A stretch of 64,000 nucleotides of DNA from Peptococcaceae bacterium UBA4068 (lineage in GTDB: Bacteria; Bacillota; Dehalobacteriia; UBA4068), in NCBI GenBank assembly GCA_002382665.1, contig DFZA01000009.1, positions 62,001 to 126,000 on the forward strand. The letters run 5' to 3'. How positions within the stretch are numbered: position 1 is the stretch's first letter; each line of letters starts with the position of its first letter. The notes under the pieces are model-generated. The model ran no database searches and was not told the origin of the DNA. It saw only the letters and a program-made list of their open reading frames with translations. The position numbers and the translations under genes are program-made. Positions 1 to 7,517 of the stretch are shown piece after piece.

Positions 1-56
1 AATTTGTCCACTTGTGCCATTCTATCTAGCTGTAGTACCCTGAAATTATCGCTGTG

Positions 57-545
57 CTATATGTTGTGGCTACAGCTCCCTAGCACTTTCTGTAAGTCCC
101 ATCGAAAATGCACTTTTAACTTTTTGCCCGGTATTTCTATTCCGTTTTCTTCGCACCACATGAGAGGTATACTTTTGCGTTCTTCGTGAGCTATAAAATA
201 TTCAATTTTGCCAATATGTACGAAGAATGTTCTTTCCGCGTCTCTAAAGTTGATTATCAATCCGGCAACAACACCGCCATACATGCTTGCTTTTGAGAGG
301 TCCACTACTTGATTCTGCCTGATCGCTGAAAATGGGAGGCTTTTACCCTTATGGCTTTTGAGTTCCAGCAGAAACAATGTGCCGTTATATAACATACAAT
401 CGCATATATTGCTTTGCTGAAATCTTACGTTTTCGTTTTGGCCTCCGGCAAAATTAGCTGTCCCGTCTCTAAAGCGGTAAAAGAAAACATCGTCCGGCAC
501 GCTCTTTTTAATTTCATCCTCAAATTGCTTTCCGGCGTTACCCAT
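57..545 (-). CDS. RecU-like Holliday junction resolvase (phage)
   Basis: 162 aa. Resembles the RecU / 'PBP-related factor A' family of Holliday junction resolvases that phages of Bacillota carry to process recombination and replication intermediates. The nuclease core is visible: Asp49 followed by Glu61-x-Lys63 in LLELKSHKG, with a conserved basic N-terminal region. The start is ATG with a GGGAGGG ribosome site. It lies 12 bp after the methyltransferase gene, as the last complete member of the leftward replication/recombination block. A further ATG on the minus strand at base 20 may begin the next phage gene, but only 20 bases are in the window. Family assignment rests on motif and context; cleavage specificity is inferred. 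Confidence 0.75.
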   Translation of the reverse strand: MGNAGKQFEDEIKKSVPDDVFFYRFRDGTANFAGGQNENVRFQQSNICDCMLYNGTLFLLELKSHKGKSLPFSAIRQNQVVDLSKASMYGGVVAGLIINFRDAERTFFVHIGKIEYFIAHEERKSIPLMWCEENGIEIPGKKLKVHFRWDLQKVLGSCSHNI

Positions 546-557
546 TGTCAGCCCTCC

Positions 558-1235
558 CTATATTGTTTGCTCTACGCCTAAATCAAATATTGTTACCTGC
601 GATTTTTCCAGTTCCAGCCGCTTTGTTGCAGCTTGCCAGTAATCCTTGTCAATCTCAAAGCCTATGTACTCAAAGCCCATCCGGTGACAAGCTATAAGGC
701 TTGATGCGCTGCCTACGTGAGTATCAAGGATCTTATCTCCTTGCTTAGCGTAGTGCGTGAGTAGCCATTCATAGAGTGCAACAGGTTTTTGCGTGGGGTG
801 AATGCGGATCTCTTTTTCTGACATATTTCCTTGGAGCATGCCATTCCAGAGATAGCGAAAAACTTGAACGCTTTTATGCATAGAGCAATATGCTATTTCA
901 CATTTAGAAAAAGAGCTTGCATCGTTTTGTTTATCCCAAACAATGCGTCCGCTGCCCATATAAAGATAGTCGAAATAATTGCAACCCCAGATGATCTGAT
1001 TTTTTGATACTCTTATAAGCTCGTTAAAATATCGCTGATCTGGTATTTCCCAATATGTTGATTTAAAACGGTTTCTTTTTACTCCCGTTGTAGATATAGC
1101 TGCTCCGGGGAATATTTCACGTCCAACTTTCTCAAAATACGGCGGATCTACGATAGCCAACTCAAAATATTTATCAGGGAATTGCTTCATGCCCTCCATG
1201 CAATCCATGCAATATAGCTTGTTAAGCTCTAACAT
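558..1235 (-). CDS. Phage orphan DNA methyltransferase (N4/N6, beta-type)
   Basis: 225 aa. AdoMet-dependent amino-methyltransferase of the DNA_methylase (N6-adenine/N4-cytosine) fold. The catalytic DPPY motif is at residues 30-33 and the AdoMet-binding segment (ILDTHVGSAS, a variant of DPFxGxG) is near the C-terminus, so the motif order is the permuted 'beta' type. I chose the ATG at 1235 because it has an AGGAGGG ribosome site; a longer reading frame upstream overlaps the preceding gene and has no such site. No restriction endonuclease is adjacent, so it is probably an orphan phage methylase protecting phage DNA or timing replication. It starts 8 bp after the radical SAM gene, suggesting co-translation. 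The target sequence cannot be read from the sequence. Confidence 0.85.
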   Translation of the reverse strand: MLELNKLYCMDCMEGMKQFPDKYFELAIVDPPYFEKVGREIFPGAAISTTGVKRNRFKSTYWEIPDQRYFNELIRVSKNQIIWGCNYFDYLYMGSGRIVWDKQNDASSFSKCEIAYCSMHKSVQVFRYLWNGMLQGNMSEKEIRIHPTQKPVALYEWLLTHYAKQGDKILDTHVGSASSLIACHRMGFEYIGFEIDKDYWQAATKRLELEKSQVTIFDLGVEQTI

Positions 1236-1243
1236 ATGCCCTC

Positions 1244-2089
1244 CTAAGTATTGAAATCGTGAAAATCTGTCCCTTGCTCCATGTGCGCCCTTGTCGCGGC
1301 AGGCCTTGACCACATTCGATGAAACTGCTGCCACTCTTTGGAATATTTCTTTTTTGTCGCTGCTCCGATCGGCTGATAGAGTTGAGCGAACGGCATAGCT
1401 CCGGCCTCATATACCTCGCGTAACCTTACCTCGTTTTTATCCATATCGTCGCCAATTAGAACATAGCATTTGATCTTTTCTCTTGTGAATCCAGCCTTAG
1501 TGAGCTTTCCGCAGGCTTCTTTAAATTTTGGCAATGTAGCATCGGTATCGCATGCCAGCCACAATTCATCAATTTTTAGGCTTGTAACAGCATTTACAAA
1601 ATGATCGTCCAGCAGTTCAGCTTCTAACCCGCCTTTAAATTGGATTTGTCGCTGACCATGTAGCATATCAAAGACCTTGTTTTTGTGCGCTCGGCTTGAT
1701 TGTAAAAAATTGTTATCCTGAATGATATTGCCCTGACATATTGGCAGTTCTTTTAAATTGCCTTCAAGCTTTGGTACACAGCACCATGGGCAATGATTAT
1801 TGCATCCTCGTGTTGTAAAAATGATATTTGGCTTTAAGTACATTCCCTGAATAAAGTCTGTTGCTTGTGATCCAAACGCAGGGCCGCCTATCTTTACCGG
1901 CTTATCTGTCGCAACCTCCCATTGATACTTTAGGTATTCAGCTTGCGATTTCTCCCAAGAAAACGAACAGGATATATGCACTTCATTATGTTCAGGAATA
2001 AAGGCCGGAAGTGGAGGAAAACCGATAAAGGCATATTCATCATTGGGGGTATAGCTTGTTCGATCAACAAACACTCGGATGTTTCTCAT
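1244..2089 (-). CDS. Phage radical SAM protein of unknown function
   Basis: 281 aa. The signature TRGCNNHCPWC (near residue 94) is the CxxxCxxC iron-sulfur motif of radical S-adenosylmethionine enzymes. It is preceded by a roughly 85-residue N-terminal part with a KIGGP turn reminiscent of the domain before the radical SAM core in B12-binding and methylthiotransferase families, though a full cobalamin motif is not visible. The C-terminus carries a WSRPAATR segment. The gene has a strong AGGAGGG ribosome site and sits between the helicase-loader-like gene (9 bp) and the DNA methyltransferase (8 bp). It is not recognisably QueE, NrdG or a spore photoproduct lyase. A role in nucleic acid modification is inference from position only. 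Confidence 0.7.
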   Translation of the reverse strand: MRNIRVFVDRTSYTPNDEYAFIGFPPLPAFIPEHNEVHISCSFSWEKSQAEYLKYQWEVATDKPVKIGGPAFGSQATDFIQGMYLKPNIIFTTRGCNNHCPWCCVPKLEGNLKELPICQGNIIQDNNFLQSSRAHKNKVFDMLHGQRQIQFKGGLEAELLDDHFVNAVTSLKIDELWLACDTDATLPKFKEACGKLTKAGFTREKIKCYVLIGDDMDKNEVRLREVYEAGAMPFAQLYQPIGAATKKKYSKEWQQFHRMWSRPAATRAHMEQGTDFHDFNT

Positions 2090-2097
2090 ATGCCCTC

Positions 2098-2685
2098 CTA
2101 TGCCTCTAGCATGTTTTGGCTTGTCCCGCCTATCGCCATATTATCCAGCGTTTCCTCGCGCTCATTGTCCATTTCGATAAAGCGCCGGAAGCGGGGAAAT
2201 TGATACTGCTCCCTCTCCTGCTCTTCAAATCTGCCTAAATCAATCAATCTACCCACGCTGCCTATGTACCGCTGGCATTGTTTTGGTAAAGCCTTAAATT
2301 TGTCCTCGCAGTTTATCCGCGCCTGCTGGCCTTGCGTTAATTCGGGATTGCTTGCACTCTGTGCCGTAAAGCTAAAGCGGTAACTCATTTCAAAGCAGTA
2401 ATCAGCGGCATTATTTAGCTGTCGCCACATTTCCTCTGCTGACGGCTGGTTGACGGTTCTTAGTTTCCGCAGTTCTAAGAAGATATTGGCAGGCTTGATA
2501 GCAAATTCGCAGTAGGTTAAGGCTCTCATGTATGCGCTTAATACTTCTTCGCAGGGATAGCCTTGAAATAACTTATGCCAAGTTTGCGTTAATACTTCTA
2601 ACTGCTCGTCTGTTATGTTCTTATTCCAGTTATCAAAATTAGTTCTGTTAAGTGCAATTAAATAATCAATTTCATCAATCGTCAT
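2098..2685 (-). CDS. Putative helicase loader/inhibitor-like phage replication protein
   Basis: 195 aa, mostly predicted helical. The N-terminal 70 residues (W20, the W-x-x-x-F pair, then an ALTYCEFAIKPANIF segment) resemble the small G39P-type replicative helicase loaders of phages, but the similarity is weak. The start ATG overlaps the stop of the upstream replication protein (ATGA, 4 bp), so the two are translationally coupled. Position directly after an O-like initiator is where a DnaC/G39P-type partner is expected. The C-terminal half is charged and of unknown role. Function is inferred mainly from context. Confidence 0.45.
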   Translation of the reverse strand: MTIDEIDYLIALNRTNFDNWNKNITDEQLEVLTQTWHKLFQGYPCEEVLSAYMRALTYCEFAIKPANIFLELRKLRTVNQPSAEEMWRQLNNAADYCFEMSYRFSFTAQSASNPELTQGQQARINCEDKFKALPKQCQRYIGSVGRLIDLGRFEEQEREQYQFPRFRRFIEMDNEREETLDNMAIGGTSQNMLEA

Positions 2686-3449
2686 ATGTCTATCGCCTGC
2701 TCTTTCCTTTTTTCTCGCACTCTTTTTAGCTTGTCCATAAAGTCATCACCCTGTGGCTGGCCTCGTGATTGCTGCTTGAGTCTGTCGAATACAATGCCCT
2801 GATAATTGCTCGCCATGCTTGACGTTATTACTTCCGCTACCGCTGCGTCACCAAACTTAGCGGCGTTATTGCTAATCTGCGTCAATAAGGATTTCAGTCC
2901 AGTAGGTTTGTATTTCTGTTTGCGTTCTTCTTTGTAGGTCAACCAGTCTTGTATTTTCTCTGTCAACAACGGTGAAAAGTTAAATTCTTCTAAGGGGGAT
3001 AAAGGGGGTATATCTTTACTTGTTTCTTTGTTATTATTGTTACTATTGTTAAGCTGTGGTTGATTGCTGGTTGATTGCTGGTTGATTGCTGGTTGCTCGT
3101 TTGTTGGCTGGCTGGTTATTTCGTTGGTTGATTGGTCTTGATATTTGTTATAATTGACCAGCGTGACTATGGTATAAGTGTTGGTTGATTTGCTGGTTAT
3201 TTCGTTGGTTGATTTTAGCCTTTCTAAGCAAGTGCGTACAGTTTGTGGTGAAAGGTGTGTTTCTTTAGCTAATCCATCTCTTGAAATAATCCGCTGGCCT
3301 CGCAATATCTTAACGCCGTGCCATTTCGTATCTTTCCAGTTAGCGGTAACAAGCAGATGAATAAACAGCCTTGTTGTTTTAACATCGTCGTACCATTCCC
3401 ACTCTGTAATTTTTCTATGTAGTGTTATAAAACCGTTATCAGCTTTCAT
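2682..3449 (-). CDS. Phage replication initiator-like protein (winged-helix N-terminus)
   Basis: 255 aa from the ATG at 3449, which has a GGGAG ribosome site; the frame is open for 27 more codons upstream without a good site. The N-terminal ~100 residues (FITLHRKITEWEWY, then RGQRIISRDGLAKETHLSPQTVRTCLERLK) match the conserved N-terminal winged-helix domain of phage replisome organisers (DnaD/O-like). Residues about 80-135 form an Asn/Gln/Ser/Thr-rich linker encoded by direct repeats that may be the replication origin. The C-terminal part is a DnaD-like helical region ending in a basic tail. It overlaps the HNH gene by 11 bp and the helicase-loader-like gene by 4 bp. By analogy with lambda O, the protein may bind iterons inside its own gene. 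Confidence 0.7.
   Translation of the reverse strand: MKADNGFITLHRKITEWEWYDDVKTTRLFIHLLVTANWKDTKWHGVKILRGQRIISRDGLAKETHLSPQTVRTCLERLKSTNEITSKSTNTYTIVTLVNYNKYQDQSTNEITSQPTNEQPAINQQSTSNQPQLNNSNNNNKETSKDIPPLSPLEEFNFSPLLTEKIQDWLTYKEERKQKYKPTGLKSLLTQISNNAAKFGDAAVAEVITSSMASNYQGIVFDRLKQQSRGQPQGDDFMDKLKRVREKRKEQAIDI
3058..3214. repeat. Direct repeats inside the replication gene: candidate phage origin
   Basis: An 11-bp unit (TTGATTGCTGG) is repeated three times in tandem at 3060-3092. A 23-bp unit beginning GCTGGTTATTTCG occurs at 3111-3133 and again at 3192-3214, 81 bp apart. Further GGTTGATT copies lie between them. The repeats fall in the linker-coding part of an initiator-like gene, the same arrangement as the iteron origin in lambda O and several phages of Bacillota. 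Origin function is inference. The 11-bp period is not a multiple of three, so gain or loss of a unit would shift the frame. Confidence 0.45.
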
Positions 3450-3762
3450 ATCTTTTCTCCCAGTTATATTTCTGGTAATATAATTTGCTCTTATCCCATC
3501 CGGGGTACTTGCTCCGTAGATACGCCTCAATCTTGACGGCTATCTCTTTACGCCTTATGCCCTTGTCGTAGTCATCATGGCACTTTGGGCAGGCGGTAAA
3601 GATGTTTTCCTCTATGCCTAACCCTCCATGAGAACGCGGGATATAATGTGCATTTGGCATAGCATAAGGCGAACCGCAGAGAATGCAACAGTGACCGTCA
3701 CGCTCCCATACTACCTTTTTGACCTTTGGTGATATGTCCAGAGCTTTAGTTATCTTGTGCAT
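3439..3762 (-). CDS. HNH endonuclease domain protein (phage)
   Basis: 107 aa from ATG 3762; a TTG at 3804 gives a longer version without a clear ribosome site. HNH nuclease signature: two zinc-binding Cys pairs (CILCG near residue 27 and CPKCH near residue 58) around NAHYIPRSHGG, which supplies the first catalytic His, followed by N-I-F-T-A and H-D-D-Y. These small HNH proteins in phage replication blocks act in recombination or as packaging-associated nickases; here the setting with NinB-like, SSB and Rad52-like genes favours recombination. It overlaps the upstream gene by 17 bp and the downstream gene by 11 bp. Confidence 0.75.
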   Translation of the reverse strand: MHKITKALDISPKVKKVVWERDGHCCILCGSPYAMPNAHYIPRSHGGLGIEENIFTACPKCHDDYDKGIRRKEIAVKIEAYLRSKYPGWDKSKLYYQKYNWEKRYES

Positions 3763-4273
3763 GATAAGTCTCTGTATCAATTCCCAATTCCTGCGCCTCG
3801 GCAATTACACCGTCCAACAACCTTGTCATTTCCTTTGTGTCGTAGGTGCTTGAACCAAAGTAACATTGCAGCTGTACGCCTTTTTTGCCATTAACAACGA
3901 CCTCGCCTAAATCCCTGACGGTGCGCCATTCCCGCTTAACAGCCTCAACAGCCTCAGGCTTGACGATGATGTGAGTAAATTTGCCGTAACGGTCAAGCAT
4001 CTCTATGTATAATTCATCTTTGCTTGTCCGCAGAATATCTGCCATTTGCTCGAGTAATTGCCATAAAAATGCATTTTGTTCTATTGTTCTTTTGTTGTGC
4101 CACTTATCAATTGTCAATAGTAATGCAGCATCTTCTTTGCTTTTCTGATGCTCTTGACAGGCAGCATATAATGACCGCGCCGCCCAATTGCTGCCAGTAA
4201 TGCGGAATGAAATAATCATATCCGCACCACTAGCAAACACCCCCTCTACTGTTGCCTTTATCTTACCAATCAT
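3746..4273 (-). CDS. NinB/Orf-like phage recombination protein
   Basis: 175 aa. The middle segment (WHNKRTIEQNAFLWQLLEQM, then RTSKDELYIEMLDRYG) is characteristic of a family common in recombination modules of phages of Bacillota and similar to NinB (lambda Orf), a recombination mediator that works with SSB. Its ATG overlaps the stop of the upstream gene by 4 bp and its end overlaps the HNH gene, so the block is tightly packed. Identification is by sequence pattern from memory plus context; a divergent hypothetical protein of the same operon remains possible. Confidence 0.55.
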   Translation of the reverse strand: MIGKIKATVEGVFASGADMIISFRITGSNWAARSLYAACQEHQKSKEDAALLLTIDKWHNKRTIEQNAFLWQLLEQMADILRTSKDELYIEMLDRYGKFTHIIVKPEAVEAVKREWRTVRDLGEVVVNGKKGVQLQCYFGSSTYDTKEMTRLLDGVIAEAQELGIDTETYHAQDN

Positions 4274-4770
4274 GCTGATTTCCTCGCATTAGAACGTCTA
4301 TTATTAGCCTGCTCTTTTGCGGTCGCCCAGCGACAATTATCAGGAGTATAATTTCCATCAACGTCAATACGATCTATGCTTAAATTATCAGCATACCCAT
4401 GAGCAAGTGCCCAATCGCGAAAAGCAACAAAATCATGCCTCCATCCTTCGCAAATGCTTATACCACGCGCCCCATAGCGGAAATACTCTGTGGAATTTTT
4501 TGTATAACAGCGAGAAATCATGTTACGCCAAATACGGTAAATGCGAGTTTTACTTCCCCCATGCGTGGTTTTCTTTTCTGAAATCCTTTTACTCTTAGTG
4601 CAACCGCAGCTTTGGCTAGCTCCTGAAAATAGATGGTCTTGGCGAATTATAACCGTGTTCCCACAACCACACTTGCATAGCCACATCGTGCGTTTGTTTC
4701 TATTCTCTGCTATTTTAACGACAGTTAAGTTTCCAAATTTCACTCCCGCTAAATCATATGAATTCATCAC
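4270..4770 (-). CDS. Phage HNH/AP2-like zinc-finger protein, possible homing endonuclease
   Basis: 166 aa. The N-terminus carries a Cys-rich cluster (WLCKCGCGN and SCGC) likely to bind zinc. The second half has the pattern FRYGARGISICEGW, LSIDRIDVDGNY and NCRWATAKEQANNRR, typical of phage HNH/AP2-like proteins related to homing endonucleases. The initiation codon is GTG 4770 or the following ATG 4767 (AGGAGG site upstream). Such genes are often selfish insertions, and this one sits between ssb and the NinB-like gene with a 4-bp stop/start overlap, so it may be a late arrival in the operon. Catalytic activity cannot be judged from sequence alone. Confidence 0.6.
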   Translation of the reverse strand: MMNSYDLAGVKFGNLTVVKIAENRNKRTMWLCKCGCGNTVIIRQDHLFSGASQSCGCTKSKRISEKKTTHGGSKTRIYRIWRNMISRCYTKNSTEYFRYGARGISICEGWRHDFVAFRDWALAHGYADNLSIDRIDVDGNYTPDNCRWATAKEQANNRRSNARKSA

Positions 4771-4785
4771 TTGCCTCCTTTACCA

Positions 4786-5181
4786 TCACCAAGGAATATC
4801 ATCGTCACTTGTCATAACATCATGTGTTGAGCTTGTCTGTTGCTGTTCATTATTGCCGCCATCTTTCGGTGACAAAAACTGTACGCTTTCAGCTACTATC
4901 TCCGCTATGGTGCGCTTGTTGCCGTCTTTATCTTCATAGTTTCTGATCTGTAGGCGACCATCAACAGCAACCAATTTGCCCTTAGACAGATATGTATTGC
5001 AGTTCTCCGCTTGTTGCCCCCAAACAACAACAGGTATAAAGTCTGTTTCGCGCTCTCCGGCTGCATTTTTGCGGCTGCGGTCTACTGCTAAAGTAAATGA
5101 GGCAACGGCGGTATTATTTGGTGTGTAGCGTAATTCAGGATCGCGCGTTAATCTTCCAATCGCAATAAAACTATTAAGCAT
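4786..5181 (-). CDS. ssb: Phage single-stranded DNA-binding protein
   Basis: 131 aa. OB-fold SSB: MLNSFIAIGRLTRDPELRYT at the N-terminus, an F-x-L-A-V-D-R strand, W-G-Q-Q-A-E-N and the GRLQIRNY strand. It has a short flexible linker and the acidic tail DDDIPW, the docking peptide for partner repair proteins. ATG 5181 is preferred over an upstream GTG because it has an AAAGGTGG site and matches the family start. The gene follows the Rad52-like gene with a 1-bp gap. It coats single strands during phage replication and annealing; the host SSB is not in this window. Confidence 0.95.
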   Translation of the reverse strand: MLNSFIAIGRLTRDPELRYTPNNTAVASFTLAVDRSRKNAAGERETDFIPVVVWGQQAENCNTYLSKGKLVAVDGRLQIRNYEDKDGNKRTIAEIVAESVQFLSPKDGGNNEQQQTSSTHDVMTSDDDIPW

Positions 5182-5182
5182 T

Positions 5183-5953
5183 CTAGCAGCCACCTTTCGT
5201 ATCTGTGTATTTTAATGCACACTTCTTACACATAGCTCGTCCATGCCTTTTCTTCGCGCCTTCGTACATTTCTTTTGCGGTATATGTTTTGCCATTATAG
5301 GTAGTTGATGTAAACGGCGCGCCGCATACTTCGCAAACATATTGCAATAGCGGATCATCTTCCGTGTTTTGCGCTTCTACCGCTTGCTTTTGGCCTTTAT
5401 CTGCCGTCTTTGGGGTTTTATCTGCTTTAGCTTGTCCCTTGAGTTTAAATCGCTCAGCCCCCTTGTTATCGGATATTATCAGGCTATTTATTTCCCGCCT
5501 GTCGTTATAGCCAATCTCTTTGACTTCAAAGCGCGTCTTGCATTTAATAGACCCATTGCTTTCATAGTGTTCGCCCTCGCTAAGCTCAATATAGATAAAC
5601 GGTGCGGTATATAGCTCTCTGCCGATACCTACATTAAATCCGGCTCTTTTAAAAGCATCAGAGGCTTGTCCTTTTTGCTTTTCTGTATAGCTCTCGACCC
5701 CGACATCTTGTTTGCGTACCCAGCATTTTTTGTCATCATCCCAAGTGTCGATATTGCAGAATAGGTTATCATTTATGACCTCATGTGTTCTCTGCCAATT
5801 ATTAGCCCCATATACAGCATCTAAAATACGCATATCAACCCTTGCATCTTTGTAAAGAAGCAGTATTGCGCCTACTTTACCGCTTTTATTTTTACTAATA
5901 CTCTGAATGCGGCACTCAATATCAGCAGCCTCTAATAATGGAATAGCTGGCAT
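5183..5953 (-). CDS. Rad52-like single-strand annealing recombinase (phage)
   Basis: 256 aa. The N-terminal ~170 residues show the phage Rad52-family layout: an early beta region with VDMRILDAVYGANNWQ, then the diagnostic GVESYTEKQKGQASDAFKRA and GIGRELYTAPF. Proteins of this group (Sak-type) anneal complementary single strands with SSB. After a Lys/Ala-rich linker, the C-terminus has a zinc-ribbon-like pair (YVCEVCGAPF and AMCKKCALKY). ATG 5953 was chosen for its GGGGGAG site; a GTG two codons upstream is possible. The adjacent ssb fits the function. The Rad52 label is from pattern recognition, not a search. Confidence 0.65.
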   Translation of the reverse strand: MPAIPLLEAADIECRIQSISKNKSGKVGAILLLYKDARVDMRILDAVYGANNWQRTHEVINDNLFCNIDTWDDDKKCWVRKQDVGVESYTEKQKGQASDAFKRAGFNVGIGRELYTAPFIYIELSEGEHYESNGSIKCKTRFEVKEIGYNDRREINSLIISDNKGAERFKLKGQAKADKTPKTADKGQKQAVEAQNTEDDPLLQYVCEVCGAPFTSTTYNGKTYTAKEMYEGAKKRHGRAMCKKCALKYTDTKGGC

Positions 5954-5955
5954 CT

Positions 5956-6168
5956 TCACTCCCCCTTTAAACTTTCAAAATATTCAGCAGCGTCTACTTC
6001 ATTCCGGCAGTTTTCGCAGCCGACAACATTGTTGTTATTATCTGTGTAGATGATATCGCCCTCGCCTAGCGGTGCGCCGCAGCATTCACATACCCAACTG
6101 GTATAATCAATATCATCGGCGTGTGGAGGATCGTCCAAATAATAACTTTCTATCTCCTCTAACCACAT
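5956..6168 (-). CDS. Small phage zinc-ribbon protein
   Basis: 70 aa, acidic. Two Cys pairs (CECCGAP near residue 27 and CENCR near residue 51) suggest a zinc ribbon of the kind seen at the C-terminus of the neighbouring Rad52-like protein. ATG with a GAGGGG site; 1 bp after the preceding small gene and 2 bp before the recombinase start. Possibly a protein- or DNA-binding adaptor. No specific function recognised. Confidence 0.6.
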   Translation of the reverse strand: MWLEEIESYYLDDPPHADDIDYTSWVCECCGAPLGEGDIIYTDNNNNVVGCENCRNEVDAAEYFESLKGE

Positions 6169-6169
6169 C

Positions 6170-6337
6170 TTAGCCCCTCGCTTTCTCCAACTCTGCCAGC
6201 TTCATTTTGAGCATGATATTTTCTTCGTCAGTACATCTAAAGGCGCGTCTAACTGAATCCCTTTCAGCCTTAACCTCGACAAGCTCAGCCGCTTGTGCGA
6301 TAATCGTGTTTTTCATTGTTTCCTCTGTTAAGTGCAT
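6170..6337 (-). CDS. Small phage coiled-coil protein
   Basis: 55 aa from ATG 6337, which has a GAGGAG site; a start six codons earlier lacks one. The sequence is almost entirely a predicted amphipathic helix (AAELVEVKAERDSVRRAF, then EENIMLKMKLAELEKA) with heptad-like spacing, so an oligomerising coiled coil is likely. It sits in the early operon between an HTH protein and a zinc-ribbon protein. No known family recognised. Confidence 0.5.
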   Translation of the reverse strand: MHLTEETMKNTIIAQAAELVEVKAERDSVRRAFRCTDEENIMLKMKLAELEKARG

Positions 6338-6379
6338 CTTGACAACTCCTCTCATTAGTTGTATATTGGTCTTGAATAT

Positions 6380-6739
6380 TTACCTAGTTGCCGTCGCCGG
6401 TGTTCCCGCACCTGTGGCGGCCTTTTGCTTTGCCCTCGTTTTGATGTAATAAAGCTTATTGCTTATTTTTCTTTCACTCACCCCCGTTATTTGCGCTATT
6501 TGTTCACCGCTTAACCCCTTGTTATGCAGATCAAGCATCTCTTGTACTTGCTTTTCCGATAGATGCTGATAACGCTCTCTGCCATAATCAACTTGCGTGG
6601 GCACAACTTTCATGCCATCGATAATCTTTCTAATATCATCTTGTCCGCAAGCGTTAAGCTGCGCTAGAACCGCTATTTGGCTTTTGGGATAAGCAGCAAG
6701 CCGATATGATTTGCGTATTTGTTCATCTGTCATCCACAT
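6380..6739 (-). CDS. Phage helix-turn-helix protein
   Basis: 119 aa from ATG 6739 (GGAGGAATATAAC site). Residues about 67-98 (LSEKQVQEMLDLHNKGLSGEQIAQITGVSERKISNKLYYIK) form a resolvase/Sigma-like helix-turn-helix. The N-terminal third also looks like a helical DNA-binding domain (IRKSYRLAAYPKSQIAVLAQ). The tail is Ala/Thr/Gly-rich. Probably an early regulatory or replication accessory protein of the phage. It starts 2 bp after the stop of the tiny membrane protein gene. The exact role is unknown. Confidence 0.6.
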   Translation of the reverse strand: MWMTDEQIRKSYRLAAYPKSQIAVLAQLNACGQDDIRKIIDGMKVVPTQVDYGRERYQHLSEKQVQEMLDLHNKGLSGEQIAQITGVSERKISNKLYYIKTRAKQKAATGAGTPATATR

Positions 6740-6741
6740 TG

Positions 6742-6894
6742 TTATATTCCTCCATGACAACAAAGATAAACAATACAGGTTGCAAGTGCTATTGAGCCGA
6801 CAATGATAATCAGTCCCATGATGTTATACAAATTTAGCTGTCTGCGCTTTTTGGGAGATTGTTGGTAGTTGATCGGTAATAAATCAAGATTCAT
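6742..6894 (-). CDS. Tiny single-pass phage membrane protein
   Basis: 50 aa, start ATG with a perfect GGAGGG site 8 bases upstream. The N-terminal half is hydrophilic and ends in a basic patch (SPKKRRQ). It is followed by one hydrophobic segment (IMGLIIIVGSIALATCIVYL), so the basic patch should stay in the cytoplasm. It lies head to tail in the early operon, with its stop 2 bp before the next start. I know of no family; role unknown. Confidence 0.5.
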   Translation of the reverse strand: MNLDLLPINYQQSPKKRRQLNLYNIMGLIIIVGSIALATCIVYLCCHGGI

Positions 6895-6906
6895 ATGTAA
6901 ACCCTC

Positions 6907-7275
6907 CTAACTCTCACGCGTGTTAATATCGATGTAGAACATGCTCAATTCCTTATCCCATATCAGGCTATAATAGCCTATCCAGTTTTGGGAGGTCATG
7001 CCCAGCGCGTCAAGCGGCAGTCTTGCTGATACCCGCCCACAATCCGTTTTGCCGCTCAGTTTAAAACCATGCTGCTGATCGCTAGGCTTGAAATAAACCC
7101 TACCCTGCTTCTGTGCGGCTATGATGTATTGAGCGCCAAGCATATGCGCTGCTTTGGGTGAGAACGAAAACGCTGCGCCGGTGCGATTGCCGACAAAGGT
7201 AACGCTTACCTCAATTTCCTTTCTTATTTGTGTACCACCACTTTTTTTAGTTACAAAACTTAAATCATTAATCAT
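6907..7275 (-). CDS. Phage protein of unknown function
   Basis: 122 aa from ATG 7275, which has an AGGAGGAGA site. Predicted mixed alpha/beta (EVSVTFVGNRTGAAFSFS, VYFKPSDQQHGFKLSG, LSMFYIDIN). Phages of Bacillota often have a similarly placed small protein in the early operon, but I do not recognise a named family. The gene overlaps the upstream 39-codon ORF by 8 bp. Confidence 0.55.
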   Translation of the reverse strand: MINDLSFVTKKSGGTQIRKEIEVSVTFVGNRTGAAFSFSPKAAHMLGAQYIIAAQKQGRVYFKPSDQQHGFKLSGKTDCGRVSARLPLDALGMTSQNWIGYYSLIWDKELSMFYIDINTRES

Positions 7276-7387
7276 TGTTTCTCTCCTCCTTAAATATTTT
7301 TTCATAAGTAATCATCAACGCCGCCGCCATTATCATGCGTTCTATGTTGGGCAGCTCGCCCAGCGGCGGGATCGTGCGGTCAAACAT
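7268..7387 (-). CDS. Tiny phage ORF
   Basis: 39 aa (MFDRTIPPLGELPNIERMIM...). It has a GGAGGG site 7 bases before its ATG and overlaps both neighbours (8 bp each), the normal tight packing of this operon. The C-terminal half is a predicted helix ending KIFKEERNND. It may be a real peptide or serve mainly to couple translation. Unknown function. Confidence 0.4.
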   Translation of the reverse strand: MFDRTIPPLGELPNIERMIMAAALMITYEKIFKEERNND

Positions 7388-7517
7388 GGCTTGTCCCTCC
7401 GTTTACAACGATAAACTTAGTTTCCTCCGGAATAATCAGCGTTAGCGTTTTGGTTTCTGCGTTCCAGCGCCAATATGCGCCGCCGGGAAGTGTGCCGTAA
7501 TCAGATTGCTTGTCCAT
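7380..7517 (-). CDS. Tiny phage ORF
   Basis: 45 aa (MDKQSDYGTLPGGAYWRWN...). ATG preceded by AGGGGG; overlaps the upstream gene by 17 bp and the next by 8 bp. Predicted short beta structure (AYWRWNAETKTLTLIIPEE). The good ribosome site and packing support expression. No family recognised. Confidence 0.45.
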   Translation of the reverse strand: MDKQSDYGTLPGGAYWRWNAETKTLTLIIPEETKFIVVNGGTSHV

